Positions 26,118 through 34,523 of a DNA stretch of 64,000 nucleotides are shown piece by piece. This stretch comes from Immundisolibacter sp049322795 (GTDB lineage: Bacteria; Pseudomonadota; Gammaproteobacteria; Immundisolibacterales; Immundisolibacteraceae). A program made the position numbers and the translations under genes. The first letter of the stretch is position 1. Every line of letters begins with the position of its first letter. The stretch is taken from assembly GCA_049322795.1 (NCBI GenBank), contig JBMOQH010000019.1, positions 1 to 64,000 on the forward strand, read 5' to 3'. A model generated the notes under the pieces. The model made no database searches. It saw nothing but the letters and a program-made list of their open reading frames with translations, and had not been told where the DNA came from.

Positions 26118-27092
26118 ATGCTGACCAAAGACGATATCCGCGGCGTGTCCGCCATGATTCCGACGCCGTGCAAGGAAGGCCAGGGCGGCTGGCAATACGA
26201 GAACTCGGTCGATCTGGACGAGACCGCCCGCATGATCGAGCAGCTGATCGCCGCCGGCATCGGCTCGATCGCCGCCAACGGCACCACCGGCGAGTGCGCC
26301 GCGCTGACGCTGGAGGAAAAGCTCGCCTTCACGCGCACCATCGTCGAGGTCACGCGCGGCCGGGTGCCGGTGTTCGCCGGCATCACCACGCTCGGCACCA
26401 AGGAGACGGTGCGTCAGATGCGCCTGTTCCGGGAACTTGGCGCCGATGGTGGGTTCGTCGGCCTGCCGCTGTGGCAGACGCCCACCATCACCAACTCGGT
26501 CAAGTTCTACGCCGATCTCGCCGAGGCGATGCCGGACATGGGCCTGATGGTTTACGCCAACCCGCTGTTCTTCAAGTCGACTTTCCCGGTCGAGTTCTGG
26601 GAAGGCGTCGGCAAGCATTGCCCGACCGTGGTCACCTGCAAGTACGTCGGCAACCTGATGGACCCGCAGAACATGCTCAAGGACCTGCCGGCCAGCATGG
26701 ACGCCGCGCCGCAGGTGCAGTTTCTGCCGCTCGACTTCGCCGCCCCCATGGCCTACGAGCTGGTCGGCGATCGCCTCAAGGCCATGTGGTCGACCAGCTG
26801 CGCGATGGGTCCGGAGCCGGTAGTGGCGCTGCAGCGCGCCATCGAGGCCGGCGACAAGGCGCGCATCGGCGAGATCATGCACGACCTGCACGGCCTGCCG
26901 AACGCCATCCCGGACTTCAAGGAGTTCTCCAAGTACAACGTGCAGGTGGAAAAGATCCGCTGCAACGCCGCCGGTTACATCAAGGCCGGCCCGTGCCGGG
27001 CGCCTTACGAGGACCTCCCGGACGACTGGCGCGCCCTGACGGTGGCCAGCGGCAAGGCCTGGGCCGAGCTGTGCGCGCGCAAGTACCGCTGA
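26118..27092 (+). CDS. Dihydrodipicolinate synthase family aldolase, hydroxybenzylidenepyruvate hydratase-aldolase-like
   Basis: A 324-residue class I lyase of the DapA/NanA fold. The sequence tracks NahE, the trans-o-hydroxybenzylidenepyruvate hydratase-aldolase of naphthalene breakdown, rather than DapA: MIPTP start block, VDLDETARMIEQLIAAG, NGTTGECA, the Schiff-base Lys in VVTCKYVG, and the C-terminal EFSKYNVQVEKIR and YIKAGPCRAPY. NahE-type enzymes split an arylidene pyruvate into an aromatic aldehyde and pyruvate. No other naphthalene pathway genes adjoin it; an aromatic acid transporter lies convergent. Exact substrate unknown. Confidence 0.82.
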   Translation: MLTKDDIRGVSAMIPTPCKEGQGGWQYENSVDLDETARMIEQLIAAGIGSIAANGTTGECAALTLEEKLAFTRTIVEVTRGRVPVFAGITTLGTKETVRQMRLFRELGADGGFVGLPLWQTPTITNSVKFYADLAEAMPDMGLMVYANPLFFKSTFPVEFWEGVGKHCPTVVTCKYVGNLMDPQNMLKDLPASMDAAPQVQFLPLDFAAPMAYELVGDRLKAMWSTSCAMGPEPVVALQRAIEAGDKARIGEIMHDLHGLPNAIPDFKEFSKYNVQVEKIRCNAAGYIKAGPCRAPYEDLPDDWRALTVASGKAWAELCARKYR

Positions 27093-27125
27093 GGGTGGCC
27101 TGAGAAACCTGTCCTTCGGAGCGTG

Positions 27126-27144
27126 ACCGGGGATCGCCCCCGGT
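27126..27144. terminator. Stem-loop after aldolase gene
   Basis: ACCGGGG pairs with CCCCGGT around a five-base loop, 34 bases after the aldolase stop. It lacks a T run. Confidence 0.35.
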
Positions 27145-27165
27145 TGCGCCCATTCCAGTTGCCAC

Positions 27166-27192
27166 ATGCGCCCGGCCAGCGGCCGGGCGCAT
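27166..27192. terminator. Perfect 12-base-pair hairpin between convergent genes
   Basis: ATGCGCCCGGCC pairs perfectly with GGCCGGGCGCAT around an AGC loop, between the aldolase and the convergent transporter. Strong stem but no T run on either side; may act in both directions. Confidence 0.45.
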
Positions 27193-27207
27193 GCCGTCCG
27201 CGCCGCC

Positions 27208-28542
27208 TCAGAGCGCCGGCTGGTGCCGGCGAATGACGAAGGTCGCCACCGCGGCGGCGACCAGCAAGGTGCTGAAGGCGAGGAAATAAGTCGGCAGGCC
27301 GAGCTGCATCTGCAGCAGCACGCCGCCGGCCAGCGGGCCCAGAATCGAGCCAATGCGCCCGATGCCGAGCGCCCAGCCGACGCCGGTGGAACGCGCCCGC
27401 GTCGGGTAGATGTAGGCCGTCAGGGTATTGAGGCCAATCTGCCCGCCGAACGCGAAGAACCCGCAGCAGAACACCAGCACCAGCAGCAGCGGCAGCGACT
27501 GGCCGACGCGTCCGGTCACCAGCACGCTCACCGCCGCCAACAGCAGGATGCTCGGCAGCATCCAGCGCGTGCCCCGACGCGACGTCCAGGGCGCAAGTAT
27601 CAGCGGCCCGATGGCGCCGCCCAGATTCAGGGCCACCGTGGCCCAGGTGGCGAAGCGCAGCTCGAAGCCGGCTTCCACGACCAGGCTCGGAATCCAGCTG
27701 ATCAGGAAGTAGACGGCAATCAGGTTGGTGAAGAAGGCCGCCCACAGCTTGAGCGTGTCACTCCCATACCCGGGCTCGAACAGCGCCTTGACCGGGAACC
27801 TGGCCGGCCTTTCAGGCGCCGCAGCCGCCAGGACGCCAGCGCTGGCCGAGGGGTCGATGCGCCTCAGGATGGCCAGCGCCGGCGCGGTGTCGCCGCGGTT
27901 CACCAGAAAGCCGATCGATTCCGGCAGCACCCGCCACAGCACCGGCAACACCGCCAAAGGCGCCAGTCCCCCGACGATGTACACCGACGGCCAGCCGAAG
28001 CGCGGCAACAACCAGGACGCCAGCAGACCGCCCAGGATGCCGCCCAAGGGAATGCCCAGGAAGGTCACCGCCACGCACAGGTTGCGGTGGCGACGCGGCG
28101 CGTACTCGCTGATCAAGGCCGTGGTGTTGGGCAGAGCGCCGCCAAGTCCGAGCCCGGTCAGAAACCGCATGGTCAACAGCTGCTCGAAGTTCTGCGACGC
28201 CGCCGTCAGCAAGGTGAAGCTGCCGAACACCACCACGCTGCCCAGCAGCGCCGGGCGACGCCCGAATCGATCACCGAGCGGACCGATCAGCAAGGCGCCG
28301 ACCGCCATGCCGGCCAGCCCCGCCGCGAACACCGGCCCCATGGAGGAGCGCTCGAGGCCCCAGGCGACGGCCAGCGCCGGGCCAGTGAAGGCCGCCGCCT
28401 GCACGTCGAAGCCGTCCAACAGCACGATCAGCGTGCACAGACCGAGCACCCACCACTGCACCGGCGCCAGCGGACGCTGGTCGATCAGCTCAGTGACCGC
28501 TCCCGACTGCCCCGCGGCATCGCCGGAAGGCGCAGCAGCCAT
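27208..28542 (-). CDS. MFS transporter, aromatic acid:H+ symporter (AAHS) family
   Basis: A 444-residue 12-helix permease. The AAHS signature in helix 1, LLDGFDVQA (the DGFD motif with a proton-coupling Asp), and the loop GDRFGRRPAL are clear. Relatives such as PcaK and BenK import protocatechuate, benzoate or similar acids. The start codon shares one base with the stop of the stomatin-like gene, so all three genes 27208-29888 are probably one operon. The mix of a transporter with nfeD and stomatin is unusual. Confidence 0.85.
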   Translation of the reverse strand: MAAAPSGDAAGQSGAVTELIDQRPLAPVQWWVLGLCTLIVLLDGFDVQAAAFTGPALAVAWGLERSSMGPVFAAGLAGMAVGALLIGPLGDRFGRRPALLGSVVVFGSFTLLTAASQNFEQLLTMRFLTGLGLGGALPNTTALISEYAPRRHRNLCVAVTFLGIPLGGILGGLLASWLLPRFGWPSVYIVGGLAPLAVLPVLWRVLPESIGFLVNRGDTAPALAILRRIDPSASAGVLAAAAPERPARFPVKALFEPGYGSDTLKLWAAFFTNLIAVYFLISWIPSLVVEAGFELRFATWATVALNLGGAIGPLILAPWTSRRGTRWMLPSILLLAAVSVLVTGRVGQSLPLLLVLVFCCGFFAFGGQIGLNTLTAYIYPTRARSTGVGWALGIGRIGSILGPLAGGVLLQMQLGLPTYFLAFSTLLVAAAVATFVIRRHQPAL

Positions 28543-29405
28543 TACCGACCGCCCGGCATGAGCCCGCTGATCAAGCCGCGGACCGCCGCCGGCAGGTCAG
28601 CCGGCAACACCACCAGCTTGCTGTTCTGTCCGCCGGCCAGTTCGCGCATGGCCTCGATGTACTTCTCACCGAGCAGGTAGACGACCGGCAGCTCGCCGGC
28701 CGCCGTCGCCTCGGCCACCTTGCGGATGGCGGTCTGGCTGGCTTCCGCCAGCACCACCTGCGCCTCGGCGTCGCGCCGCGAGGCCTCCAGCCGACCCTCG
28801 GCTTCCAGGATGGCGGCTGCCTTCTCGCCGTCGGCGCGGGTCACCGTGGCGCGACGGGCGCGCTCGGCGGCGGCCTGCTCCTCCATGGCGTGCTGCATGG
28901 TCGGCGAGGGCTTGATGTCCTGAATCTCCACCGTCTTGAGCGTAATGCCCCAGTCGGCGATGTCGTCCGAGATGGCCGCCTTGAGCTTGGCCTTGATCGC
29001 CTCGCGCGAGGACAGGGCGTCGTCGAGGTCCATCTCGCCGACGATCGAGCGCAGCGAGGTCTGCACCAGGCTCTGGATGGCGAAGATGTAGTTCTCGACA
29101 CCGTAGACCGCCTTCTCCGGCGAGATGATGTTGATGTACGCAATCGCGTTGGCGATGATCACCGCGTTGTCGCGGGTGATGACCTCCTGCGCCGGCACAT
29201 CCATCACGATGTCCTTGGTGGTCACCTTGTAGGCCACCGTATCGATGTACGGAATGATGACGTTGAGGCCCGGATTCAGCGTGGCCTGATACTTGCCAAG
29301 GCGCTGCACCACGTGCTTGCTGCCCTGCGGCACGATGCGCACGCCAAGGCCGATGGTGACCACCACCAGCGCGAACAGGAACAGGGTAACGACAAGTCCG
29401 GGCAT
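28542..29405 (-). CDS. SPFH/band 7 stomatin-like protein (QmcA type)
   Basis: A 287-residue membrane scaffold protein with one N-terminal helix (about 3-23) and an SPFH domain (about 25-190) starting VRIVPQGSKHVVQRLGKY. A charged coiled-coil (EEQAAAERARRATVTRADGEKAAAI) and a helical C-terminus follow. Stomatins form ring oligomers that organise membrane protein quality control with NfeD partners. The nfeD gene lies 39 bases upstream, the E. coli qmcA-ybbJ pairing. Confidence 0.9.
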   Translation of the reverse strand: MPGLVVTLFLFALVVVTIGLGVRIVPQGSKHVVQRLGKYQATLNPGLNVIIPYIDTVAYKVTTKDIVMDVPAQEVITRDNAVIIANAIAYINIISPEKAVYGVENYIFAIQSLVQTSLRSIVGEMDLDDALSSREAIKAKLKAAISDDIADWGITLKTVEIQDIKPSPTMQHAMEEQAAAERARRATVTRADGEKAAAILEAEGRLEASRRDAEAQVVLAEASQTAIRKVAEATAAGELPVVYLLGEKYIEAMRELAGGQNSKLVVLPADLPAAVRGLISGLMPGGR

Positions 29406-29444
29406 GATTTGGCTCCGTGGGATTGGGGATTGGACGAGGGGGTG

Positions 29445-29888
29445 TCAGTCGCGCTTTTCGACGATCAGCGTATTGCCGGAGAATTCCTTCACGTACACCC
29501 GGTCGCCGGTGGCGACCGGCGCGGCGCAGATGAACTCCCACTCGTCGTCGCCCAGCAGCGGCGTCGTGAAGCGCACCACACCCCGCTTGTCGCCGTGCGG
29601 CGCGCGCACCACGCGGCCGGCCTCGCCGATGGCCGCCGCTCGGGCATTGCCGGCGCTGGTACGGTCCTTCATCAACGGGCGCAGGTAGCGGAACCAGGCG
29701 AACGTGAGCAGGCCGGACGACACGGTCCAGCCGAGCAGCTGCCAGGCGAGGTCGAGCTCGGGCGCAAACCACAGCATGGCTCCGACCAGCAGCGCACCAA
29801 GACCGAACCAGAACACGAAGAAGCTCGCCAGGAACAGCTCGGCGATCAACAGTGCCATGCCGAGCGCCAGCCAGTGCCAATAGACCAT
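29445..29888 (-). CDS. NfeD-like membrane protein (YbbJ type)
   Basis: A 147-residue protein with two or three N-terminal helices (about 5-70) and a C-terminal OB-fold (about 85-143, GEAGRVV through GDRVYVKEFSGNTLIV). Short NfeD proteins pair with stomatins. Start ATG 29888 has a GGGGAGG site. It heads the operon with the stomatin-like and transporter genes. Confidence 0.88.
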   Translation of the reverse strand: MVYWHWLALGMALLIAELFLASFFVFWFGLGALLVGAMLWFAPELDLAWQLLGWTVSSGLLTFAWFRYLRPLMKDRTSAGNARAAAIGEAGRVVRAPHGDKRGVVRFTTPLLGDDEWEFICAAPVATGDRVYVKEFSGNTLIVEKRD

Positions 29889-30228
29889 TGCGTCCTCCCC
29901 GGGCGAGACCGGCCGGCATCATACCCGCGCCCTACCGTGCACGTGGAAATGCCGAGAATTTCCGCCCCTGCCGTTTCTGTGCTCGTTGCATCAACGGTCA
30001 TGCCCGCGATGCGCTCCATCAATCAATGGCTTGCGCCGTCGCTTGATGCCAGAGGGGCGTTCTGGCCCGCGCGGGAAATCCGGTGATTCCCTGTTTGCTC
30101 TTGACGAGGCGGCAGCGGCTCATTTGAATGGGCGCAGGGCTTTCTGGAGTGCCCCCGCGGCTGGGCACGCAACGCACAGGCGCCGGGTGCAGCCCAGTGT
30201 CGGCGCGCGAGAGCATGGAGGTATCGCC
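29889..30228. other. Intergenic region with dispersed repeat copy
   Basis: About 340 bases between the divergent nfeD and cfa genes. From about 29999 to 30095 it holds a sequence matching part of the intergenic region near 40.9-41.0 kb: a 21-base core (29999-30019) is identical at 20 positions, and similarity continues patchily to the GGGAA/TTCCC inverted repeat at about 30072-30090. No coding potential was seen. Confidence 0.5.
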
Positions 30229-31437
30229 ATGACGCGCGAACTTGCTCTGCTTGACCGGCTGATCCGGTCCGGCACGCTGGATCTTGAAACCGCCGACGGT
30301 GTCCGCCATCGGGTCGGCAGCGGGTCGCCGTGCGTTCGCTGGCGTCTTTCGGGGCAGGACACCTTGCGTCGCATCGTGGCCGATCCGGATCTCGAGCTCG
30401 GCGAGGCCTACATGCGTGGCGAGTGGCAGGCCGAGCCGGGTCGGCTGGCGGACCTGCTCGCGCTGCTCATGCGAAACGCGGGCGAACTCGCCGGGCAGGT
30501 GGGCCGTCTGGCGCGCCTGCCGCAGCTGCTGTGGCAACAACTCAACCGCGTGCGCGCCAGTTACCGCAACGTGGCCAGCCACTACGACCTCGACGAGTGG
30601 CTGTTCCGGCGCTTTCTGGACGCGGAGATGTACTACTCATGCGCGTATTTTCCGCAGCCGGGACTGGACCTCGAGGCCGCCCAACGCGCCAAGGCCGAGC
30701 ACATCGCGGCCAAGCTGTGCCTGGCACCGGGCATGCGCGTGCTCGACATCGGCAGCGGCTGGGGCAGTCTCGCCCTGCACCTGGCAAAGCACCACGGCGT
30801 GGAGGTGACGGGACTCACGCTGTCCGCCCGCCAGCTCGAAGTGGCCGAACGCAATGCCCGCGAGCGTGGCCTTTCCAAGGGCGTGCGGTTCATGCTGCAG
30901 GACTACCGTCAGCATCAGGGCCGCTATGACCGTATCGTGAGTGTCGGCATGTTCGAGCACGTGGGCCGGCCGTTCTACGCCACCTTCTTTCGCCGGGTGG
31001 CGACCAACCTCGAAGACGGCGGCGTGGCGCTGCTGCACAGCATCTGCCGCCTCGGCCCGCCCGGGGTGACCAACCCCTGGGTAAGGCGCCATATCTTTCC
31101 GGGCGGCTACAACCCGGCGCTGTCCGAGCTGATGGACGGCATCGAGCACAGCGCGCTCAAGGTCACCGACGTCGAGGTGCTGCGCCAGCACTACGCGCTG
31201 ACGCTGAGCGCCTGGCAGGCCCGCTTCCAGCGGCAGCGGGCGGCCATCGCCGAGCGCATGAGCGAGCGCTTCTGCCGCATGTGGGAGTTTTATCTGGCAG
31301 CGTCGGAGGCGGCCTTCGCGACCGGCTCGCTCGCCGTGGCGCAGGTGCAGTTGGCGCTGGATCACCAGGCCGTGCCGCTGACCCGCGATTACCTTTACCA
31401 GACGCCGATCGCCCAGCCCCTGCGCCGGGCGGGGTGA
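30229..31437 (+). CDS. cfa: Cyclopropane-fatty-acyl-phospholipid synthase
   Basis: Adds a methylene from SAM across double bonds of membrane phospholipid acyl chains. The 402-residue protein has an N-terminal lipid-binding region, then the catalytic domain with HYDLDEWLFRRFLD, EMYYSCAYF, SAM motif VLDIGSGWGSLAL, and MFEHVG. ATG 30229 follows a GGAGG site and fits family length; the frame is open further upstream without similarity. A strong hairpin lies after the stop. Confidence 0.94.
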   Translation: MTRELALLDRLIRSGTLDLETADGVRHRVGSGSPCVRWRLSGQDTLRRIVADPDLELGEAYMRGEWQAEPGRLADLLALLMRNAGELAGQVGRLARLPQLLWQQLNRVRASYRNVASHYDLDEWLFRRFLDAEMYYSCAYFPQPGLDLEAAQRAKAEHIAAKLCLAPGMRVLDIGSGWGSLALHLAKHHGVEVTGLTLSARQLEVAERNARERGLSKGVRFMLQDYRQHQGRYDRIVSVGMFEHVGRPFYATFFRRVATNLEDGGVALLHSICRLGPPGVTNPWVRRHIFPGGYNPALSELMDGIEHSALKVTDVEVLRQHYALTLSAWQARFQRQRAAIAERMSERFCRMWEFYLAASEAAFATGSLAVAQVQLALDHQAVPLTRDYLYQTPIAQPLRRAG

Positions 31438-31448
31438 GGCTTTTTACG

Positions 31449-31479
31449 CCGCGTGCGGCGTGCCTGACGCCGCACGCGG
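31449..31479. terminator. 13-base-pair hairpin between cfa and metY
   Basis: CCGCGTGCGGCGT pairs perfectly with ACGCCGCACGCGG around a GCCTG loop between two convergent genes. The T run sits before the stem on the plus strand, not after it, so classical intrinsic termination is not met. Confidence 0.45.
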
Positions 31480-31491
31480 TGCCCAACGGGC

Positions 31492-32769
31492 TCAGCTGGC
31501 GCTGGCGGCGAGCGCCTGCTCGATGTCGGCCAGGATGTCGGCGGCGTTCTCGATGCCGATCGACAGGCGCACCATGTCCGGCGTGACGCCGGCGGCGGCC
31601 AGTTCCTGCGGGTTCAGCTGGCGGTGCGTGGTCGACGCCGGGTGCGTGGCGAGCGACTTGGCGTCGCCGATGTTGACCAGCCGCGTGATGAGCTTGAGCG
31701 CGTCGAGGAAGCGCACGCCGGCGTCGTAGCCGCCCTTGACGCCGAACGACAGGATGCCCGACGCGCGGCCATTCAGATATTTCTTCGCCTGCGCATGGTC
31801 CGGATGCTCCGGCAGGCCGGCGTAGGACACCCAGCCCACCTGCGGGTGGGCCTTCAGGTACTCGGCGATCTTTTGCGTGTTGTCGCAGTGGCGGTCCATG
31901 CGCAGCGACAGCGTCTCGATGCCCTGCAGGATGAGAAACGCATTCATCGGCGCCATCTGCGCGCCCATGTTGCGCAGCGGCACCACCCGCGCGCGGGCGA
32001 TGAAGGCGGCCGGGCCGAAGGCGTCCGTCATCACCGTGCCGTGGTAGGACGGGTCCGGCGTGCTGAACTGCGGGAAACGGTCGGCGTGCTCGGCCCACGG
32101 GAACTTGCCGGAATCGACGATGACGCCGCCCAGGCTCGTGCCGTGGCCGCCCATGTACTTGGTCAGCGAGTGGATGACCACGTCCGCGCCGTGGTCGATC
32201 GGCCGGCACAGCGCCGGCGTGGCGACGGTGCTGTCCACTACCAGCGGCACGCCGGCGGCGTGCGCCACGGCGGCGATGCCGGCCAGGTCCGGCACGTGAC
32301 CGGCCGGGTTGCCGATGGTCTCGCAGAACACCAGCTTGGTCCTGCCGTCGATGGCGGCCTCGAGCTGGCCGAGATCGTCGTGGTCGACGAAGCGCGTCTC
32401 GATGCCGAACTGCGGCAGCGTGTGGGCGAACAGGTTGTAGGTGCCGCCGTAGAGCTTCTTGGTCGACACGATGTTGTCGCCGACCCGCGCCAGGTTCATC
32501 ACGGTGTAGGTGATGGCCGCCGAGCCCGAGGCCAGCGCCAGCGCCGCGATGCCACCCTCCATGGCCGCCACGCGCTGCTCGAGCACGTCGTTGGTCGGGT
32601 TCATGATGCGGGTGTAGATGTTGCCGGCGACCTTCAGGTCGAACAGGTCGGCGCCGTGCTGGGCACTGTCGAAGGCGTAGGCGACCGTCTGGTAGATCGG
32701 CACCGCCACCGACTTGGTGGTCGGATCCGGCGAGTAACCGCCGTGGATGGCGAGCGTTTCGAGCTCCAT
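31492..32769 (-). CDS. metY: O-acetylhomoserine aminocarboxypropyltransferase (sulfhydrylase)
   Basis: PLP enzyme that makes homocysteine from O-acetylhomoserine and sulfide, direct sulfhydrylation for methionine. The 425-residue length, the start ETLAIHGGYSPDPTTKS, the PLP Lys in HSLTKYMGGHGTSLGG and the C-terminal HPASTTHRQL are diagnostic of MetY rather than MetB or MetC. Divergent from the aldo-keto reductase gene. It ties into the window's sulfide theme but is not in that cluster. Confidence 0.95.
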   Translation of the reverse strand: MELETLAIHGGYSPDPTTKSVAVPIYQTVAYAFDSAQHGADLFDLKVAGNIYTRIMNPTNDVLEQRVAAMEGGIAALALASGSAAITYTVMNLARVGDNIVSTKKLYGGTYNLFAHTLPQFGIETRFVDHDDLGQLEAAIDGRTKLVFCETIGNPAGHVPDLAGIAAVAHAAGVPLVVDSTVATPALCRPIDHGADVVIHSLTKYMGGHGTSLGGVIVDSGKFPWAEHADRFPQFSTPDPSYHGTVMTDAFGPAAFIARARVVPLRNMGAQMAPMNAFLILQGIETLSLRMDRHCDNTQKIAEYLKAHPQVGWVSYAGLPEHPDHAQAKKYLNGRASGILSFGVKGGYDAGVRFLDALKLITRLVNIGDAKSLATHPASTTHRQLNPQELAAAGVTPDMVRLSIGIENAADILADIEQALAASAS

Positions 32770-32867
32770 CGGACTGCGCTCCGCGGGTGGGCTGGCCGGG
32801 CGCCCGGGGGTTCCGGCGCGGCGGCGCGCGACTATACCATCGGGGTTTTCGCCGACCGGAGAGCGTC

Positions 32868-33908
32868 ATGCAGACCACGCCCCTTGGCCGTACCGGCATC
32901 ACGGTCAGCCGCCTGTGCCTGGGCACCATGACCTTCGGCGAGCAGAACAGCGAAGCCGATGCCCACGCCCAGCTCGACTGCGCCGTCGGCCACGGCATCA
33001 ACTTCATCGACGCGGCCGAGATGTACCCGGTGCCGCCGCGGCAGGAGACGCAGGGCCTCACCGAGGCCTACATCGGCTCCTGGCTCAAGGCCCGCGGCGG
33101 GCGCGACAAGCTCATCGTCGCCACCAAGGTGGCCGGCCGCTCGGCCGAGCTCGCCTACGCCCGGCCGTTCGCCATCCATCCCGACCGGCGCAACATCGAA
33201 GCCGCCGTCGACGCCAGCCTGCGCCGCCTGCAGACCGATTACCTCGACCTCTATCAGGTGCACTGGCCGGACCGCAGCACCAATTTCTTCGGGCGCCTCG
33301 GCTACCAGCACCAGCCCTACCCGGACGAGGTGCCGATCGAGGAAACGCTGGACGCGCTCGGCGAGCTCGTGCGCGCCGGCAAGGTGCGCGCGGTCGGCAT
33401 CAGCAACGAGACGCCGTGGGGCGCCATGCGCTACCTGGCTCTCGCCGAACAGCGCGGCCTGCCGCGCGTGGCGAGCATCCAGAATCCCTACAACCTGCTG
33501 AACCGCGTGTTCGAGATCGGGCTGGCCGAAATCGCGCTGCGCGAGGACATGGGCCTGCTGGCGTACTCGCCGCTCGCCATGGGCGCGCTCAGCGGCAAGT
33601 ACCGGCACGGCGCCCGGCCGCCCGCGGGACGCCTGACGCGGTTCGATCGCTTCAAGCGCTACAGCACGCCGGCCGGCGAGGCGGCGGTCGAGCAGTACGC
33701 GCTGGTCGCCGAGCGGCACGGGCTGAACCTCGCCCAGATGGCGCTGGCCTTCCTGTTGCGACAGCCGTTCCTGACCTCCGCCATCATCGGCGCCACCACG
33801 CTCGAACAGCTCGAAAGCAACATCGACGCTGCCGATCTGGTGCTCAGCGACGCCGTGGTCCAGGCCATCGAAACCATCCACGCCGCGCAGCCGAATCCGT
33901 GCCCATGA
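32868..33908 (+). CDS. Aldo/keto reductase, Tas-like
   Basis: A 346-residue NADPH-dependent TIM-barrel oxidoreductase. The catalytic tetrad is recognisable: Asp in FIDAAEMY with its Tyr, Lys in VATKV, His in YQVHWPD. Length and the N-terminal LGRTGITVSRLCLGTMTFGEQ are of the Tas/YajO type. A TATACC hexamer at 32834 could be its -10 and GGAGAG is the ribosome-binding site. It overlaps the GST gene by ATGA. Substrate unknown. Confidence 0.9.
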   Translation: MQTTPLGRTGITVSRLCLGTMTFGEQNSEADAHAQLDCAVGHGINFIDAAEMYPVPPRQETQGLTEAYIGSWLKARGGRDKLIVATKVAGRSAELAYARPFAIHPDRRNIEAAVDASLRRLQTDYLDLYQVHWPDRSTNFFGRLGYQHQPYPDEVPIEETLDALGELVRAGKVRAVGISNETPWGAMRYLALAEQRGLPRVASIQNPYNLLNRVFEIGLAEIALREDMGLLAYSPLAMGALSGKYRHGARPPAGRLTRFDRFKRYSTPAGEAAVEQYALVAERHGLNLAQMALAFLLRQPFLTSAIIGATTLEQLESNIDAADLVLSDAVVQAIETIHAAQPNPCP

Positions 33909-34513
33909 CGATCGATCTCTACGGCCACCCGTGGTCGGCGCCGACGCGGGAGGTGCGCATCCTGTGCGCGGAACTGGGCGTCGACTACCGCTTCATCGAG
34001 GTCAAGCAGGCCGAAGCCGGCGATTACCTGCCCGAGGCGCTCAACGCCGCCTGCAAGGTGCCGATGATCGACGAGGGCGGCTTCATCCTCGGCGAGGCGC
34101 ACGCCATCCTGCGTTACCTCGCCGCCACGCGCGGCGCCGACGCGTGGTACCCGGCCGAACCACAGGCCCGCGCCCGGGTCGATCAGTGGCTGGACTGGCA
34201 GGCGCTGCGCCTCGGGCGCCTCGCCGCCCAGCTGGCGCGCGAGCGGCACTTCAAGCCCGGCCCGGCGGACACGGCAGCGTGCGCCGAGGCCGAGCGTTTG
34301 CTGGGGCTGATCCTGCCGGAGCTCGACATGGAGCTCAAAGCCGCGCCGTTCGTGTGCGGGCCGCAGCCGACGCTGGCCGACATCGCCATCTTCACCAGCG
34401 CCGAGTATCTGAAACTGGCCGGTTTCGATCTTGGCCCGTATCCGGCCCTTTGCAGCTGGTTCGAGGCCTGCGCCGCCCGCTTGGACTGGCCGGCGGACAC
34501 GCTGCCGGCCTGA
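33905..34513 (+). CDS. Glutathione S-transferase family protein
   Basis: A 202-residue cytosolic GST. N-terminal thioredoxin-like domain (1-78) with a Ser near residue 11 as possible thiol-activating residue and the KVPMIDEGG cis-Pro block; the usual Glu-Ser before the following helix reads EAHAIL, so the Ser is Ala. C-terminal helical domain follows, with TLADIAIFT. Coupled to the aldo-keto reductase, it may act on a reactive aldehyde or its adduct. Theta-like; substrate unknown. Confidence 0.88.
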   Translation: MTIDLYGHPWSAPTREVRILCAELGVDYRFIEVKQAEAGDYLPEALNAACKVPMIDEGGFILGEAHAILRYLAATRGADAWYPAEPQARARVDQWLDWQALRLGRLAAQLARERHFKPGPADTAACAEAERLLGLILPELDMELKAAPFVCGPQPTLADIAIFTSAEYLKLAGFDLGPYPALCSWFEACAARLDWPADTLPA

Positions 34514-34523
34514 CGCGACAGCC

